This document shows positions 53,107 to 61,071 of a stretch of DNA of 64,000 nucleotides, piece by piece (the first letter of the stretch is position 1; each line of letters begins with the position of its first letter). This DNA comes from Nocardiopsis gilva YIM 90087 (GTDB taxonomy: Bacteria > Actinomycetota > Actinomycetes > Streptosporangiales > Streptosporangiaceae), in the NCBI RefSeq assembly GCF_002263495.1, contig NZ_CP022753.1, positions 3,472,001 to 3,536,000 on the forward strand. The letters are read 5' to 3'. Both the position numbers and the translations under genes were made by a program. The notes beneath the pieces were generated by a model that was not told the origin of the DNA, searched no databases, and saw only the letters and a list, made by a program, of their open reading frames with translations.

Positions 53107-53979
53107 GTGCCACGTAACAGCCCCACCGCAGCCCGCCGCACCCTGGCCCGCTTCCTTCGCGACAGGCGACGCGAAGCCGGAATCCCCCGCGAGAAGGTCG
53201 GCCAATACGTCGGCAAGAACCCCGTCACCATCACCCGCCTGGAGAAGGCCGAGGTCAGGGCCGAGGTCGGCACGGTCTCCATGATGCTCAACCTCTACAA
53301 GGTGCCCGAGGAGGAGCGCGCCTACTTCATCGACCTGGCGCGGGCCGCGCGCAAGCGCGGCTGGTGGCAGCGCTACGCCAAGGACATCCCCTCCTGGCTC
53401 AGCACGTACATCGGCCTGGAGGCCGATGCCAGCGAGATCCGCTGCTACCAGGTCGACCACGTCCCGGGCCTGCTCCAGACCGAGGAGTACACGCGGGCGC
53501 TGCTGCGCGGCGAACCGCAGCCGGTGGACGAGGGGGAGGCGCGGCGGCGCGTCGAGGTCCACGCGGCCCGGCAGCGGCGGCTGGCCGAGGAGGCCACGGC
53601 CGTGCGGATGTGGGCCGTCATCGACGAGAGCGTGCTGCGCCGGGCCGTCGGCGGCGTGGAGGTCATGCGCGGTCAGCTGCGGCGGCTGCTGGACGACGCC
53701 CAGCGCCCCGGGGTCCGGCTGCAGGTTCTGCCCTTCGCCTCGGGCGCGCATCCGGGGTCGCACGGGTCGTTCGTGACGCTGAAGTTCCCCGACCCGCGCG
53801 ACCGGGAGCTCGTGTACATCGAGTACCGCATGGGCGCGGCCTATCTGGAGGAGGACGAGGAGGTCGCGGTTTACGACGCGGCGTTCGCCGAACTGGGGCG
53901 CCAGGCCCTGTCCCCCTCGCGTTCCCGCGCGCTCATCGGCCGGCTCCTCGACGAGCTGGCCGAGCCCCCGGCCTCCTGA
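53107..53979 (+). CDS. XRE-type helix-turn-helix regulator with DUF5753 domain
   Basis: A 290-residue regulator starting at GTG 53107. Residues 10-65 form an XRE helix-turn-helix (RREAGIPREKVGQYVGKNPV, TITRLEKAEVRAEVGTVSMM). The rest is the DUF5753 (Scr1-type) domain: YIGLEADASEIRCYQVDHVP, GLLQTEEYTRALLRGE, and LQVLPFASGAHPGSHGSFVT. Members include WhiJ-like developmental regulators in Streptomyces and are usually accompanied by DUF397 and RsbW-like proteins. The RsbW-like gene is present on the other side of the promoter region. Confidence 0.9.
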   Translation: MPRNSPTAARRTLARFLRDRRREAGIPREKVGQYVGKNPVTITRLEKAEVRAEVGTVSMMLNLYKVPEEERAYFIDLARAARKRGWWQRYAKDIPSWLSTYIGLEADASEIRCYQVDHVPGLLQTEEYTRALLRGEPQPVDEGEARRRVEVHAARQRRLAEEATAVRMWAVIDESVLRRAVGGVEVMRGQLRRLLDDAQRPGVRLQVLPFASGAHPGSHGSFVTLKFPDPRDRELVYIEYRMGAAYLEEDEEVAVYDAAFAELGRQALSPSRSRALIGRLLDELAEPPAS

Positions 53980-54007
53980 CTCCGGCCTCGGGGAGGGCGC
54001 CCGGCAC

Positions 54008-54607
54008 TCAGCGTTCGGAGGCGGCCGCCGTGTCCTCCTCGGGGACGAGGCGGGTGACCAGCGCCGCGATCAGCTGGTCGGCGTCCTCGCCGTCCAGGAC
54101 GCCGGGCAGGGTGAGGTGGTCGATCACCAGCCCGCTCATGGCCAGGTAGAGCAGCACGGCGGTGGTGCGGTCGCCGGGCAGTCCGGCCTCCAGGTGGCCG
54201 TGGACGTTGGCGTCGAGGTCGGCGCGGATGGTGCGGGTGAGCGCCGCGCGCAGTTCGGGGCGGCGGGTGGCCTCCAGGCGCAGCTCCAGCAGCGCGAGGT
54301 AGAGGTCGGGCTGGTCGGTGATGCGGCGCAGCGTCCACCGCAGCAGTTCGGTGACCATGGCGCGGGTGCGCGGCCCGCTCATGTGCTCGCTGACCTCGCG
54401 GGGGTCGGGGGCCATGCGCACGTAGACGTGGCGTCCGGCCTGGGTGAGCAGGTCGTCGCGGCTGGCGAAGTAGTTGGAGGCCGTGCCGGTGGGCACGTGG
54501 GCCTGGGTGTCCACGGCGCGGAAGGTCAGCCCGCGCGCGCCGTCGCGGGCCAGGACCGCCAGGGCGGCGTCGCACAGCGCCGCACGTCGTTGCGGATTGC
54601 GTGTCAT
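54008..54607 (-). CDS. TetR-family transcriptional regulator
   Basis: A 199-residue regulator. The helix-turn-helix is GLTFRAVDTQAHVPTGTASN followed by YFASRDDLLTQAGRHVYVRM, the typical TetR arrangement near residues 25-60. The ligand-binding half contains LYLALLELRLEATRRPELRA and LLYLAMSGLVIDHLTLPGVL. ATG 54607 begins the similarity; a longer frame to 54700 adds unrelated residues. It follows the NmrA-like gene on the same strand with a gap of about 120 bases, so it may have its own promoter. Target genes are not known. Confidence 0.87.
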   Translation of the reverse strand: MTRNPQRRAALCDAALAVLARDGARGLTFRAVDTQAHVPTGTASNYFASRDDLLTQAGRHVYVRMAPDPREVSEHMSGPRTRAMVTELLRWTLRRITDQPDLYLALLELRLEATRRPELRAALTRTIRADLDANVHGHLEAGLPGDRTTAVLLYLAMSGLVIDHLTLPGVLDGEDADQLIAALVTRLVPEEDTAAASER

Positions 54608-54727
54608 CGGTCCCCCGCGTTGTCCTCTGCTGCCGGCCGCGAGCCACGATAGGCGAAGTGGTTGCGGGTGGTGGCATGGCGCGGGGCGGGGTCCCGGCAC
54701 CTTCGGCGGTGCCGGGACCGGTGGGCA

Positions 54728-55561
54728 TCAGCGGAAGGACGCGGCGTGGTCGGCGGCCCACGCGCGCAGGGTGCGGGCCGGGTGCCCGGTGATCTCTTCC
54801 ACGGTGGGCAGCACCGTGGGCGGGGCGGTGGCCCACTCCTTCTGGTATTCGATGTAGTGGTCGGCGGCCATCTCGCCCCACTGTGCGACCAGTTCGGCGC
54901 GGCCCTCCTCCGGATTGAGGGCCTGGAAGCGCAGTTCGCGTCCGATACCCTGGCCGATGGCCCGCACCTGCTCGGCGGGGGTGAGCAGTTCGGGCCCGGT
55001 CAGCTCATAGACGGCCTTCGCGTGCCCGTCGCCGAGCAGTACGGCGGTGATGACGTCGGCGATGTCGGCCTCGTGGATGGGGCACCCCGGCGAGTCGGGG
55101 TAGGCGGACCGGGCCGCGCCCTCGGTGCGGATCGAGTGGCCCCAGTAGTCGATCTTGTTCAGCATGAACTCGCCCGGGTTGACGATTGTCCACTCCATCG
55201 TCGACCGCTGCACCGCCTCGAGCAGCTCGCCCTCGGCCGACATGACCACGAGCCTGCGCACTCCGGCCCTTTCGGCGGCGGCGACGGCGCCCGCGGAGGA
55301 GGCGTAGTCGTCGAGGAGCTCGGGTGTGGGAACCCGGTAGGCGAGGGGGAAGAGGAACATCGTGGCGACGCCCTGCAGGGCGGGGGTCAGCGTGTCGGGC
55401 CGCAGCAGGTCGCCCTGAACGACGTCCACCCCCTCGGGCAACCGCGCCGCCTGCGGGTTGCGGGTCAGCGCGCGGACGCGCGGCCCCTCTCCCTTCTCGA
55501 CCAGCCCCTGGACCACGTTCCGGCCGATGTTGCCGGTGGCGCCGGTGACCAGAATCGTCAT
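54728..55561 (-). CDS. NmrA-like NAD(P)-binding protein
   Basis: A 277-residue atypical SDR. The cofactor motif is MTILVTGATGNIGRNVVQGL with GxxGxxG and RALTRNPQAARLPEG next to it; VVQGDLLRPDTLTPALQGV and VMSAEGELLEAVQRSTMEWT follow. It lacks the YxxxK catalytic pair, as NmrA and similar redox sensors or quinone/nitroreductase-like proteins do. Two ACTCAAA-type repeats lie upstream at 55639-55700, and the PadR gene next to them probably represses it. Such PadR/NmrA pairs are common in actinobacteria and respond to reactive compounds. Confidence 0.85.
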   Translation of the reverse strand: MTILVTGATGNIGRNVVQGLVEKGEGPRVRALTRNPQAARLPEGVDVVQGDLLRPDTLTPALQGVATMFLFPLAYRVPTPELLDDYASSAGAVAAAERAGVRRLVVMSAEGELLEAVQRSTMEWTIVNPGEFMLNKIDYWGHSIRTEGAARSAYPDSPGCPIHEADIADVITAVLLGDGHAKAVYELTGPELLTPAEQVRAIGQGIGRELRFQALNPEEGRAELVAQWGEMAADHYIEYQKEWATAPPTVLPTVEEITGHPARTLRAWAADHAASFR

Positions 55562-55638
55562 GTTCGCCTCCTGAGTTCGCTCATCGTGGCGTCGTTCGCC
55601 CACCCGGGCGGGGCTGTGCTCCGTCCCCACAACCCCTT

Positions 55639-55700
55639 ACTCAAATTTGAGTGAGCGCCCAGCGTAGCCCCCTCCGACGGCCATATACAAGTTTGAGTAA
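55639..55700. promoter_or_regulatory. Pair of palindromic operators upstream of the NmrA-like gene
   Basis: ACTCAAATTTGAGT (55639-55652) is a perfect 14-bp palindrome. A second, imperfect copy (ACAAGTTTGAGTAA) ends at 55700. The stretch between PadR (ending at 55739) and the NmrA-like start (55561) is clearly AT-richer than its surroundings. Two sites suggest cooperative binding of the PadR protein. Confidence 0.65.
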
Positions 55701-55738
55701 CGGGGTGGGGAGAACCCGGCCCGTGCGGCGAGGCGGGG

Positions 55739-56359
55739 CTACTCGGCGCCGTGGGACGCGGGGCGGATGAACTCGGGCAGGTGGGCGCTGCCCGGATCGC
55801 CGTACGCGGCGCCCTCGCCGGACATGACATACTCGCCGCTCTCCAGCCGGGCGATCAGGTCACGTGTCCACTCGATGCCGCCGGTGATCGACGTCATCCA
55901 CAGCGCGAAGAGTTCGCGCACGTGCAGCGGCAGGCCGCCGGTGCCGGGGTAGGCGAATGCGTCGTCGACCTCGGCCCGCCCGGCCTCCAGACCGCGCAGG
56001 CGCTCGGTGAGCAGGGCGATCGCCTCCTCGCGGGGCAGCGCCGGTAGGAACGCCACGCCGGCCCCCAGCACATCGGGGCGGTCGGCCGATTGGCGTAGAG
56101 CATCGCGCAGGAGCCGCAGGAACTCCGCGTCGCCCGCCTCGGTGAGCGCGTAGTCGGTGCGCCCGGGCCAGTCGGGCACCTCCGTGGCGGTGAGCAGGCC
56201 CTCCTTGGCCAGCTGCCGGAGCGCGTGGTAGATCGAGCCCCATTTCACGTTGGCCCACTCGTCGGCGCCCCAGGTGACCAGCTCGGATCGGACGAGATAG
56301 CCGTGCGCCGTTCCGTGGGCGCGCACCACGCCCAGCACCAGTAGCCGTGTCGCCGACAT
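55739..56359 (-). CDS. PadR-family transcriptional regulator
   Basis: A 206-residue regulator. The PadR winged helix covers residues 1-80: RLLVLGVVRAHGTAHGYLVR, WANVKWGSIYHALRQLAKEG and RTDYALTEAGDAEFLRLL. The C-terminal Vir_AT_1-like half is helical with LPALPREEAIALLTERLRGL. It is transcribed in the same direction as the NmrA-like gene, and two palindromes lie in the 178 bases between them. It should act as a ligand-released repressor of that gene. The ligand is unknown. Confidence 0.88.
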   Translation of the reverse strand: MSATRLLVLGVVRAHGTAHGYLVRSELVTWGADEWANVKWGSIYHALRQLAKEGLLTATEVPDWPGRTDYALTEAGDAEFLRLLRDALRQSADRPDVLGAGVAFLPALPREEAIALLTERLRGLEAGRAEVDDAFAYPGTGGLPLHVRELFALWMTSITGGIEWTRDLIARLESGEYVMSGEGAAYGDPGSAHLPEFIRPASHGAE

Positions 56360-56445
56360 CGTCTCCCTGTCTCACCTGTGCCTCGCCGTGGTTTCCCTAG
56401 GTTAACGGCCCCCTGGCCACCGGCGCGTGCGGCGGCGGGCGGCGT

Positions 56446-57384
56446 TCAGCCCGGGCGCCGGGCAACGACGACGGTGGTGGCCGGCGGGGGGAGTTCGATC
56501 TCGCGGACGTCGTCCAGTCCGGTCGCGGTCAGCCGCCGGGCGAGTTCGGCGGGGCTCCACGGGGTGATCCCGGCGCGGGCCAGCCGCCACCGGGTGACGG
56601 CCTCTCCCACGCCGCCGGTGGCGGCGTTCCGGCCGCGGGGTGCGGCCGTGGCGATGACCCGGCCGCCGGGGCGCAGTGCGGCGCACACGCGGGGCAGGGC
56701 GCGCTCGGCCGCCTGGGGGGCGAGGACGGTCAGCGGCAGCCACACCAGGTCATAGGCTCCGGTCTCGGCGAGGTCGGCGACGTCGCGGTGGCGAAGCTCG
56801 ACGCGGTCGCCCACGCCCCGCGTGGCGAGGTGGTCATCGGCCAGGCGCAGGGCGCGCGGTGCGATGTCCAGGCCGACGGCGCGGGCGTGGGGCAGGCGGG
56901 TGACGACGGTGGCGGCGACGGCGCCGATGCCGGTGCCCACGTCCAGGACACGCAGGCCCGGGCGCCCGAGGAGGTCGCCGATGTCGGGCAGCTGGTCGAC
57001 GAGCCGGTCCAGCAGGGCGCCGACGGCCTGCCCGGAGGCCTCGCCCTCGGCGATGAGGTCGGCGTCGCTCTCCTCCTCGGCACCGCCGGGGCGCCCGGCC
57101 GCCGCGTCGGACATCTGGCGCAGCATCCAGGCGATCTGGGCGGGCAGGGCCTGGGGGACCGGTAGGGCGTCGAGGGCCGCGCGGTGCTCGGGGCGCAGCC
57201 GCCAGCCGTCCGCGGTGCGTTCGGCGTACCCGGCGGCGCCCAGGACCGCGCCGTGTTCCTCGCTCAGCGGCGCCGTGGGGTCGGCGTCCATCGCGGCGGC
57301 CAGTGCGGCCAGGACCCAGGCCCCGGTGGCCAGCTCCTCGACGCTGTCGAGGAGGCCGGGTTCGTGTTCCGCCGGTGTGGTCAT
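56446..57384 (-). CDS. SAM-dependent methyltransferase with winged-helix-like N-terminus
   Basis: A 312-residue methyltransferase. SAM motif I is LRVLDVGTGIGAVAATVVTR, the acidic loop is AVGLDIAPRALRLADDHLAT, motif II is DLAETGAYDLVWLPLTVLAP, followed by VCAALRPGGRVIATAAP. The N-terminal 130 residues (LDSVEELATGAWVLAALAAA, SEEHGAVLGAAGYAERTADG) are like the dimerisation/winged-helix part of O-methyltransferases. ATG 57384 begins the similarity. It is divergent from the putative RiPP operon, sharing its upstream region with the AAATACCCGC repeats, so it may act in that pathway; this is inference. Confidence 0.82.
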   Translation of the reverse strand: MTTPAEHEPGLLDSVEELATGAWVLAALAAAMDADPTAPLSEEHGAVLGAAGYAERTADGWRLRPEHRAALDALPVPQALPAQIAWMLRQMSDAAAGRPGGAEEESDADLIAEGEASGQAVGALLDRLVDQLPDIGDLLGRPGLRVLDVGTGIGAVAATVVTRLPHARAVGLDIAPRALRLADDHLATRGVGDRVELRHRDVADLAETGAYDLVWLPLTVLAPQAAERALPRVCAALRPGGRVIATAAPRGRNAATGGVGEAVTRWRLARAGITPWSPAELARRLTATGLDDVREIELPPPATTVVVARRPG

Positions 57385-57490
57385 GAGCCGGAGTGTGCCA
57401 GGCGGGGGTGAGGGTGGGGGCCGTGGGGCCGGGGAAGCGCTCTCCCCCACAGTCCCATCGACGCTGCGTACCAATTTCATTACCTGGAGT

Positions 57491-57523
57491 AAATACCCGC
57501 GTGATTGGCCGCAAAATACCCGC
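57491..57523. promoter_or_regulatory. Direct repeat AAATACCCGC x2 in the RiPP promoter region
   Basis: AAATACCCGC occurs at 57491-57500 and 57514-57523, a 23-base repeat distance (about two helix turns, same face of DNA). It lies about 100 bases upstream of the peptide gene and 107 bases from the divergent methyltransferase. A regulator could bind both repeats and co-control the two transcripts. Confidence 0.5.
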
Positions 57524-57622
57524 AACATTCCACAAACGCACATGGTGACAAGTAGCGCGCAGGGATGTAGAAATGCCTCTGAACGATCTTCCCGTTCACG
57601 TCGAAATGACGAGGAGTTGACA

Positions 57623-57733
57623 ATGGGCTGCGCGTATAAGTTCAACGCCGTCGACCTTGACGTTGTCGAGGACATCGCCGTCGAGGCCGCTGAAATGGAC
57701 GAAGAGACCGACCAGGACACCGTTGAGTCCTGA
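57623..57733 (+). CDS. Putative RiPP precursor peptide
   Basis: A 36-residue peptide that begins MGCAYKFNAVDLD, continues VVEDIAVEAAEMDEE and ends TDQDTVES. GAGGAG lies six bases before the ATG, the best ribosome binding site of the neighbourhood. It has one Cys at position 3, one Lys and one Tyr near the N-terminus, and a strongly acidic C-terminal part (12 Asp/Glu). Its end overlaps the start of the YcaO gene by up to 11 bases. The build, short hydrophobic N-terminus plus acidic tail, resembles bottromycin precursors (which begin MGPVVVFDC), where the core is N-terminal and the C-terminal part is a follower. The assignment is inference from size, position and composition. Confidence 0.7.
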   Translation: MGCAYKFNAVDLDVVEDIAVEAAEMDEETDQDTVES

Positions 57734-59071
57734 TCCCATCAGCACGGTTGGGGGGCCGGCCGCCAGCGTCGGCCCGCCAACCGGAACAGCCCCCGCCAAC
57801 ACCGAGCCCTGGGCCGGTGCGCGGGAACGCGAATTGCCGCTGGAACACGCCGAGAAACAGGCCCGGCGAGAAATCTCGCACCTGGGATGGCGCTCTGCCC
57901 TGCACGAATTCGATGCCACCGGCCCAAGCGCGGCGCGCTGTCGGCTGTACGGCCCCGAGGGCACCCTGATCCCTGATGGCCTGGGCAGCGGAAAAGGCTG
58001 CGCGGCCCCCGCCCGCGTGGGCGCTCTTTTTGAAGCCCTGGAGCACGCGTTCACCGGCCCCGGCATCCTTTCCACCCTGCCCGTGGAACTGCGCGACCTC
58101 GCCGAGCTGTCCACCGGACCGCTGCGCGCGGAACGCGCCATGGGCCGACTCGACGGCAGCGGCCGGCCACGCCTGGCCTGCCTGCCCTACGACGCCCTCG
58201 ACGGCGGCTCCCCCATCGACGTCCCCCTGTTCCTGTGGGCGCCGTGGTACCCACTGCCCACCGGGCCGCTGCCCGCCCACCGCGCCCGCATCGGCGACAC
58301 CGCCGACTACCGCCCGGTGCTCTCCTACAGCGTCAACACCGGCTGCGCGATCGGCGCCACCCGCGACGAGGCCCTCCTGCACGCCCTCAACGAGTGGGCC
58401 GAGCGCGACGCGCTCTCGGTGTTCCTGCTGCGCACCGTGCACGACGGCGGGCCGATGCCCGCCCGCCTGCCGGTCGCCGCCCTGCCGGCGTTCCTCCGCC
58501 AGCGGCTGGAGCAGGCGACCGACACCGTGCAGGGCCCCATCACGCTGCTGGACCTGACGACCGACATCGACCTGCCCGTCGTGCTCGCCCACGCCCCGCC
58601 GCTGCCCGGGGGCGGGGCGCGCTATGGGATCGGCGCCTCGCTGTCGGGTGAGAACGCGGTGGAGCGGGCCCTGGGCGAGCTGGTCCAAGACCACCTCATC
58701 GCCCAGGGCGCCCGCGACCTCGACACCGGCGCCGCCGCGCGCGCCCGGCTGGCCGACCACCCCGGCTGCTGGCCTGCGCGCGGCTGGCCATCGACGACCG
58801 CATCGACGACGCGCCGTGGGGCCCGCTGCCGCCGGAGACCGTCGCGCCCGCGACGCCGGTGGCCCAGCAGCGCGCCGAGGTCGTGCGGCGGATCACCGCC
58901 GCCGGGCACCGCGTCGCCGCCCGGGATCTGGCGGTCCTCGAACACGGCACGACGGTCGTGCAGGTGCAGTGCCCCGGCCTGGAGCGGTTCCACCTGATCA
59001 CCGACGGACACCTGGCCCTGCCGGGGCCGCGCGGGCGCCGCCTGCGCGGCCGGGCGCCCCGGCGCGAGTGA
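57723..59071 (+). CDS. YcaO-domain protein (RiPP backbone-modifying ATPase), one frameshift
   Basis: The frame from TTG 57723 encodes an YcaO domain with its ATP/Mg motifs: SGKG (about residues 89-92), two glutamates in ALFEALEHAF (104 and 107), and ALNEWAERDA with Glu224, Glu227 and Arg228. YcaO proteins use ATP to activate peptide amides, making azolines, amidines or thioamides. After residue about 346 the reading goes out of frame; the -1 frame continues RLLACARLAIDDRIDDAPWG and QRAEVVRRITAAGHRVAARD to LERFHLITDGHLALPGPRGR and a stop at 59071. The shift lies in CCCC at 58760-58763, consistent with loss of one C. Corrected length is about 449 residues. There is no E1-like or ocin-ThiF partner nearby. 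Confidence 0.82.
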
Positions 59072-59083
59072 GCCGGTGACGCC

Positions 59084-60022
59084 ATGACCGCGACCGCGGC
59101 CCCGACCCGGCGCAGCGGATGGCTGCCCGTGGGCGCGGGCCATGTCCTGCGCTGGTGGGAGTCGGGCTCGCCCGGCGGTGTGCCGCTGCTGCTCCTGCAC
59201 GGCGGGCCGGGCGGGCACAGCACCCGCGCGCAGCGCGCCCTGGCCGACCCGCGGCGGTTCCGCATCATCCAGGTCGACCAGCGCGGGTGCGGCGCCTCGC
59301 GCCCGCGCGGCGGGCTGGTGGCCAACACCACCGGCCACCTGGTCGACGACCTGGAGCGGCTGCGCACCCACCTGGGCGTGGAGCAGTGGGTGGTGCTGGG
59401 CCCCTCGTGGGGGACGGTGCTGGCCCTGGCGCTGGCGGCGCGCTCCCCGCGGGCCGTGAGCGCGCTGGTGCTCAGCGGGCTGTTCCTCGGCGCGCGCGAG
59501 GAGTACCGGCACCTGCTCGACGGGCAGGGCGTGGACCCGGCGGTGTGGGACCGGTTCGTCGCCCCGCTGGACGCCGCCGAGCGTGCCGATGTCCCCGCCG
59601 CCTACGCCCGCCGGATCCACGATCCCGCCCACCCCGACCACGCGAGGGCGGTGCGCAACTGGGTCGCCTTCGACGCCGCCCTGGGCGGTGCCGGGTTCGC
59701 CCCGTCGCGGATCCGGTTGGGGCCCGGCCTGGTCGCGAGTGCCGCGGTGGAGGCGCACTACGCGCGGCACGGGTTCTTCCTGCCGACCGAAGGGGTGTTG
59801 GGCCTGGCCGGGGCGGTCACGGCGCCGGTCACGGTGGTCCAGGGCACCGGCGACACCGCGGGTGCCGCCAGCGCTGAGCGGCTGCGTGCGGCCCTGGCGC
59901 ACGCGCACCTGGGGTGGGTGGAGGCCGGGCATTCCGCGGTGGAGCCGCGGCTGGCCGCGCGCATCCGCGCGGCCCTGGACGGGGCCGCGGCCGCGGCCCC
60001 GGGGCGCGGGGCCACCCGGTAA
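59084..60022 (+). CDS. Proline-iminopeptidase-like alpha/beta-hydrolase
   Basis: A 312-residue alpha/beta-hydrolase of the prolyl aminopeptidase family. Seen are LLLLHGGPGGHSTRAQRALA (HGGPG oxyanion motif), VDQRGCGASRPRG, the nucleophile elbow VVLGPSWGTVLALALAA (GxSWG), the acid region VVQGTGDTAGAAS and the catalytic His in EAGHSAVEPRL. The family removes N-terminal Pro or other residues from peptides. The gene starts 12 bases after the YcaO stop, so it is in the same transcript. This suits a role in removing the initiator Met or trimming the modified peptide, as hydrolases do in bottromycin-type pathways. Confidence 0.85.
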   Translation: MTATAAPTRRSGWLPVGAGHVLRWWESGSPGGVPLLLLHGGPGGHSTRAQRALADPRRFRIIQVDQRGCGASRPRGGLVANTTGHLVDDLERLRTHLGVEQWVVLGPSWGTVLALALAARSPRAVSALVLSGLFLGAREEYRHLLDGQGVDPAVWDRFVAPLDAAERADVPAAYARRIHDPAHPDHARAVRNWVAFDAALGGAGFAPSRIRLGPGLVASAAVEAHYARHGFFLPTEGVLGLAGAVTAPVTVVQGTGDTAGAASAERLRAALAHAHLGWVEAGHSAVEPRLAARIRAALDGAAAAAPGRGATR

Positions 60023-60053
60023 CGTCAACCTTGATTAAGGATCGACGATCGGG

Positions 60054-60581
60054 ATGGTGAACGTGACGCAGGTGTCGTGGAAGGCCAAGGAGTTGACCGT
60101 CGGCCAGGTCGCCGAGCGCAGCGGCGTCGCGGTCTCCGCGCTGCACTTCTATGAGCGCAAGGGCCTGATCACCAGCCGCCGGACGGCGGGCAACCAGCGC
60201 CGCTATCGGCGTGACACGTTGCGCCGGGTCGCCTTCATCCGGGTGTCGCAGCGGGTGGGGATCCCGCTCAACCGCATCCGCGAGGCGCTGGCAGCGCTGC
60301 CGGAGGAGCGCACGCCCACGCGCGAGGACTGGGCGCGCCTGTCGGAGCAGTGGCGCACCGAGCTCGATGCGCGCATCCGGCAGTTGGAGAAGCTGCGCGA
60401 CGACCTGACCGGCTGCATCGGCTGCGGCTGCCTGTCGTTGGAGCGCTGTGTGCTGTCCAACCCCTATGACGCGTGCGGCCAGGAGGGGCCGGGGCCGCGC
60501 CATCTTCTCGTGGGTGGGGCGCCCGGGGCACCCGACCTCCTGGAGCCTGCGCGCGGCTGCGCCGACGAGGGCGCCGAGTAG
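60054..60581 (+). CDS. soxR: SoxR, redox-sensing MerR-family regulator
   Basis: A 175-residue regulator starting at ATG 60054. The winged helix is [20 protein letters not shown] followed by [20 protein letters not shown]. The [2Fe-2S] cluster motif is [18 protein letters not shown] (CX2CXCX5C), diagnostic for SoxR. It activates its targets when oxidised by redox-active compounds. It lies 31 bases after the hydrolase, with a small CCTT-GATT-AAGG dyad (60029-60040) at its own promoter region. In actinobacteria SoxR responds to redox-active natural products, so it may sense a local product; this is speculative. Confidence 0.92.
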   Translation: MVNVTQVSWKAKELTVGQVAERSGVAVSALHFYERKGLITSRRTAGNQRRYRRDTLRRVAFIRVSQRVGIPLNRIREALAALPEERTPTREDWARLSEQWRTELDARIRQLEKLRDDLTGCIGCGCLSLERCVLSNPYDACGQEGPGPRHLLVGGAPGAPDLLEPARGCADEGAE

Positions 60582-60609
60582 AGCCGGGCGGTGGGGCCCG
60601 GGGGCTGTG

Positions 60610-61005
60610 TCAGGGGCGGTAGCGCAGCGGGTGGTCGTCGGGGACCTCGACGATGAAGATGACCAGCCCGTCGGGGTCGGTGATGCGCATCTCGATCAGC
60701 CCCCAGGGTTCGCGCGTGGGCTCGCGCGCGATCGGCACGCCGCGTCCGACCAGGGCGCGGTGGGCCTCCCAGATGTCGGGGACCTGCAGCCACAGCTGGG
60801 TGGCGGTGGGTTCGGGCGGGCGCTCGGAGTGCCCGGACAGCTCCAGGAAGCCGCCGCCGAGGAAGAACACGGTGCCGCGCTGGCCGTCGCCGGTGCCGAA
60901 CTCCCGGTAGATGGCCAGGCCGAGGATGTCGCGGTAGAAGGTGCGGCTGCGTTCGAGGTCGGTGGGGCGCAGCAGGATGCGGCTGCCCAGGACGTGGATG
61001 GCCAT
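60610..61005 (-). CDS. VOC-family protein
   Basis: A 131-residue vicinal-oxygen-chelate protein: SRILLRPTDLERSRTFYRDI, LGLAIYREFGTGDGQRGTVF, and EPWGLIEMRITDPDGLVIFI. The C-terminal signature with DPDG and a terminal Glu (FIVEVPDDHPLR) is present. It is close in type to the fosfomycin/bleomycin-resistance fold but lacks features that would name a substrate. It is convergent with soxR, 29 bases apart, and may be a detoxification protein of the same stress response. Confidence 0.85.
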   Translation of the reverse strand: MAIHVLGSRILLRPTDLERSRTFYRDILGLAIYREFGTGDGQRGTVFFLGGGFLELSGHSERPPEPTATQLWLQVPDIWEAHRALVGRGVPIAREPTREPWGLIEMRITDPDGLVIFIVEVPDDHPLRYRP

Positions 61006-61071
61006 GGGGCGACTCTAGAGCGGGGCGGTGGCCGGGTGAAGCCTGTGCGCGACGCGTCGCGGCCGCAGGGG

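Noticed and set aside
57657..57722. Upstream extension of the YcaO frame
   Set aside because: It would lie inside the peptide gene in another frame; TTG 57723 at the peptide stop is the more economical start, though other starts cannot be excluded.
54728..60581. Reading the whole stretch from PadR to SoxR as one biosynthetic cluster
   Set aside because: PadR/NmrA, SoxR and VOC genes are common stress genes found in many contexts; only the peptide, YcaO, hydrolase and possibly the methyltransferase have positional support.
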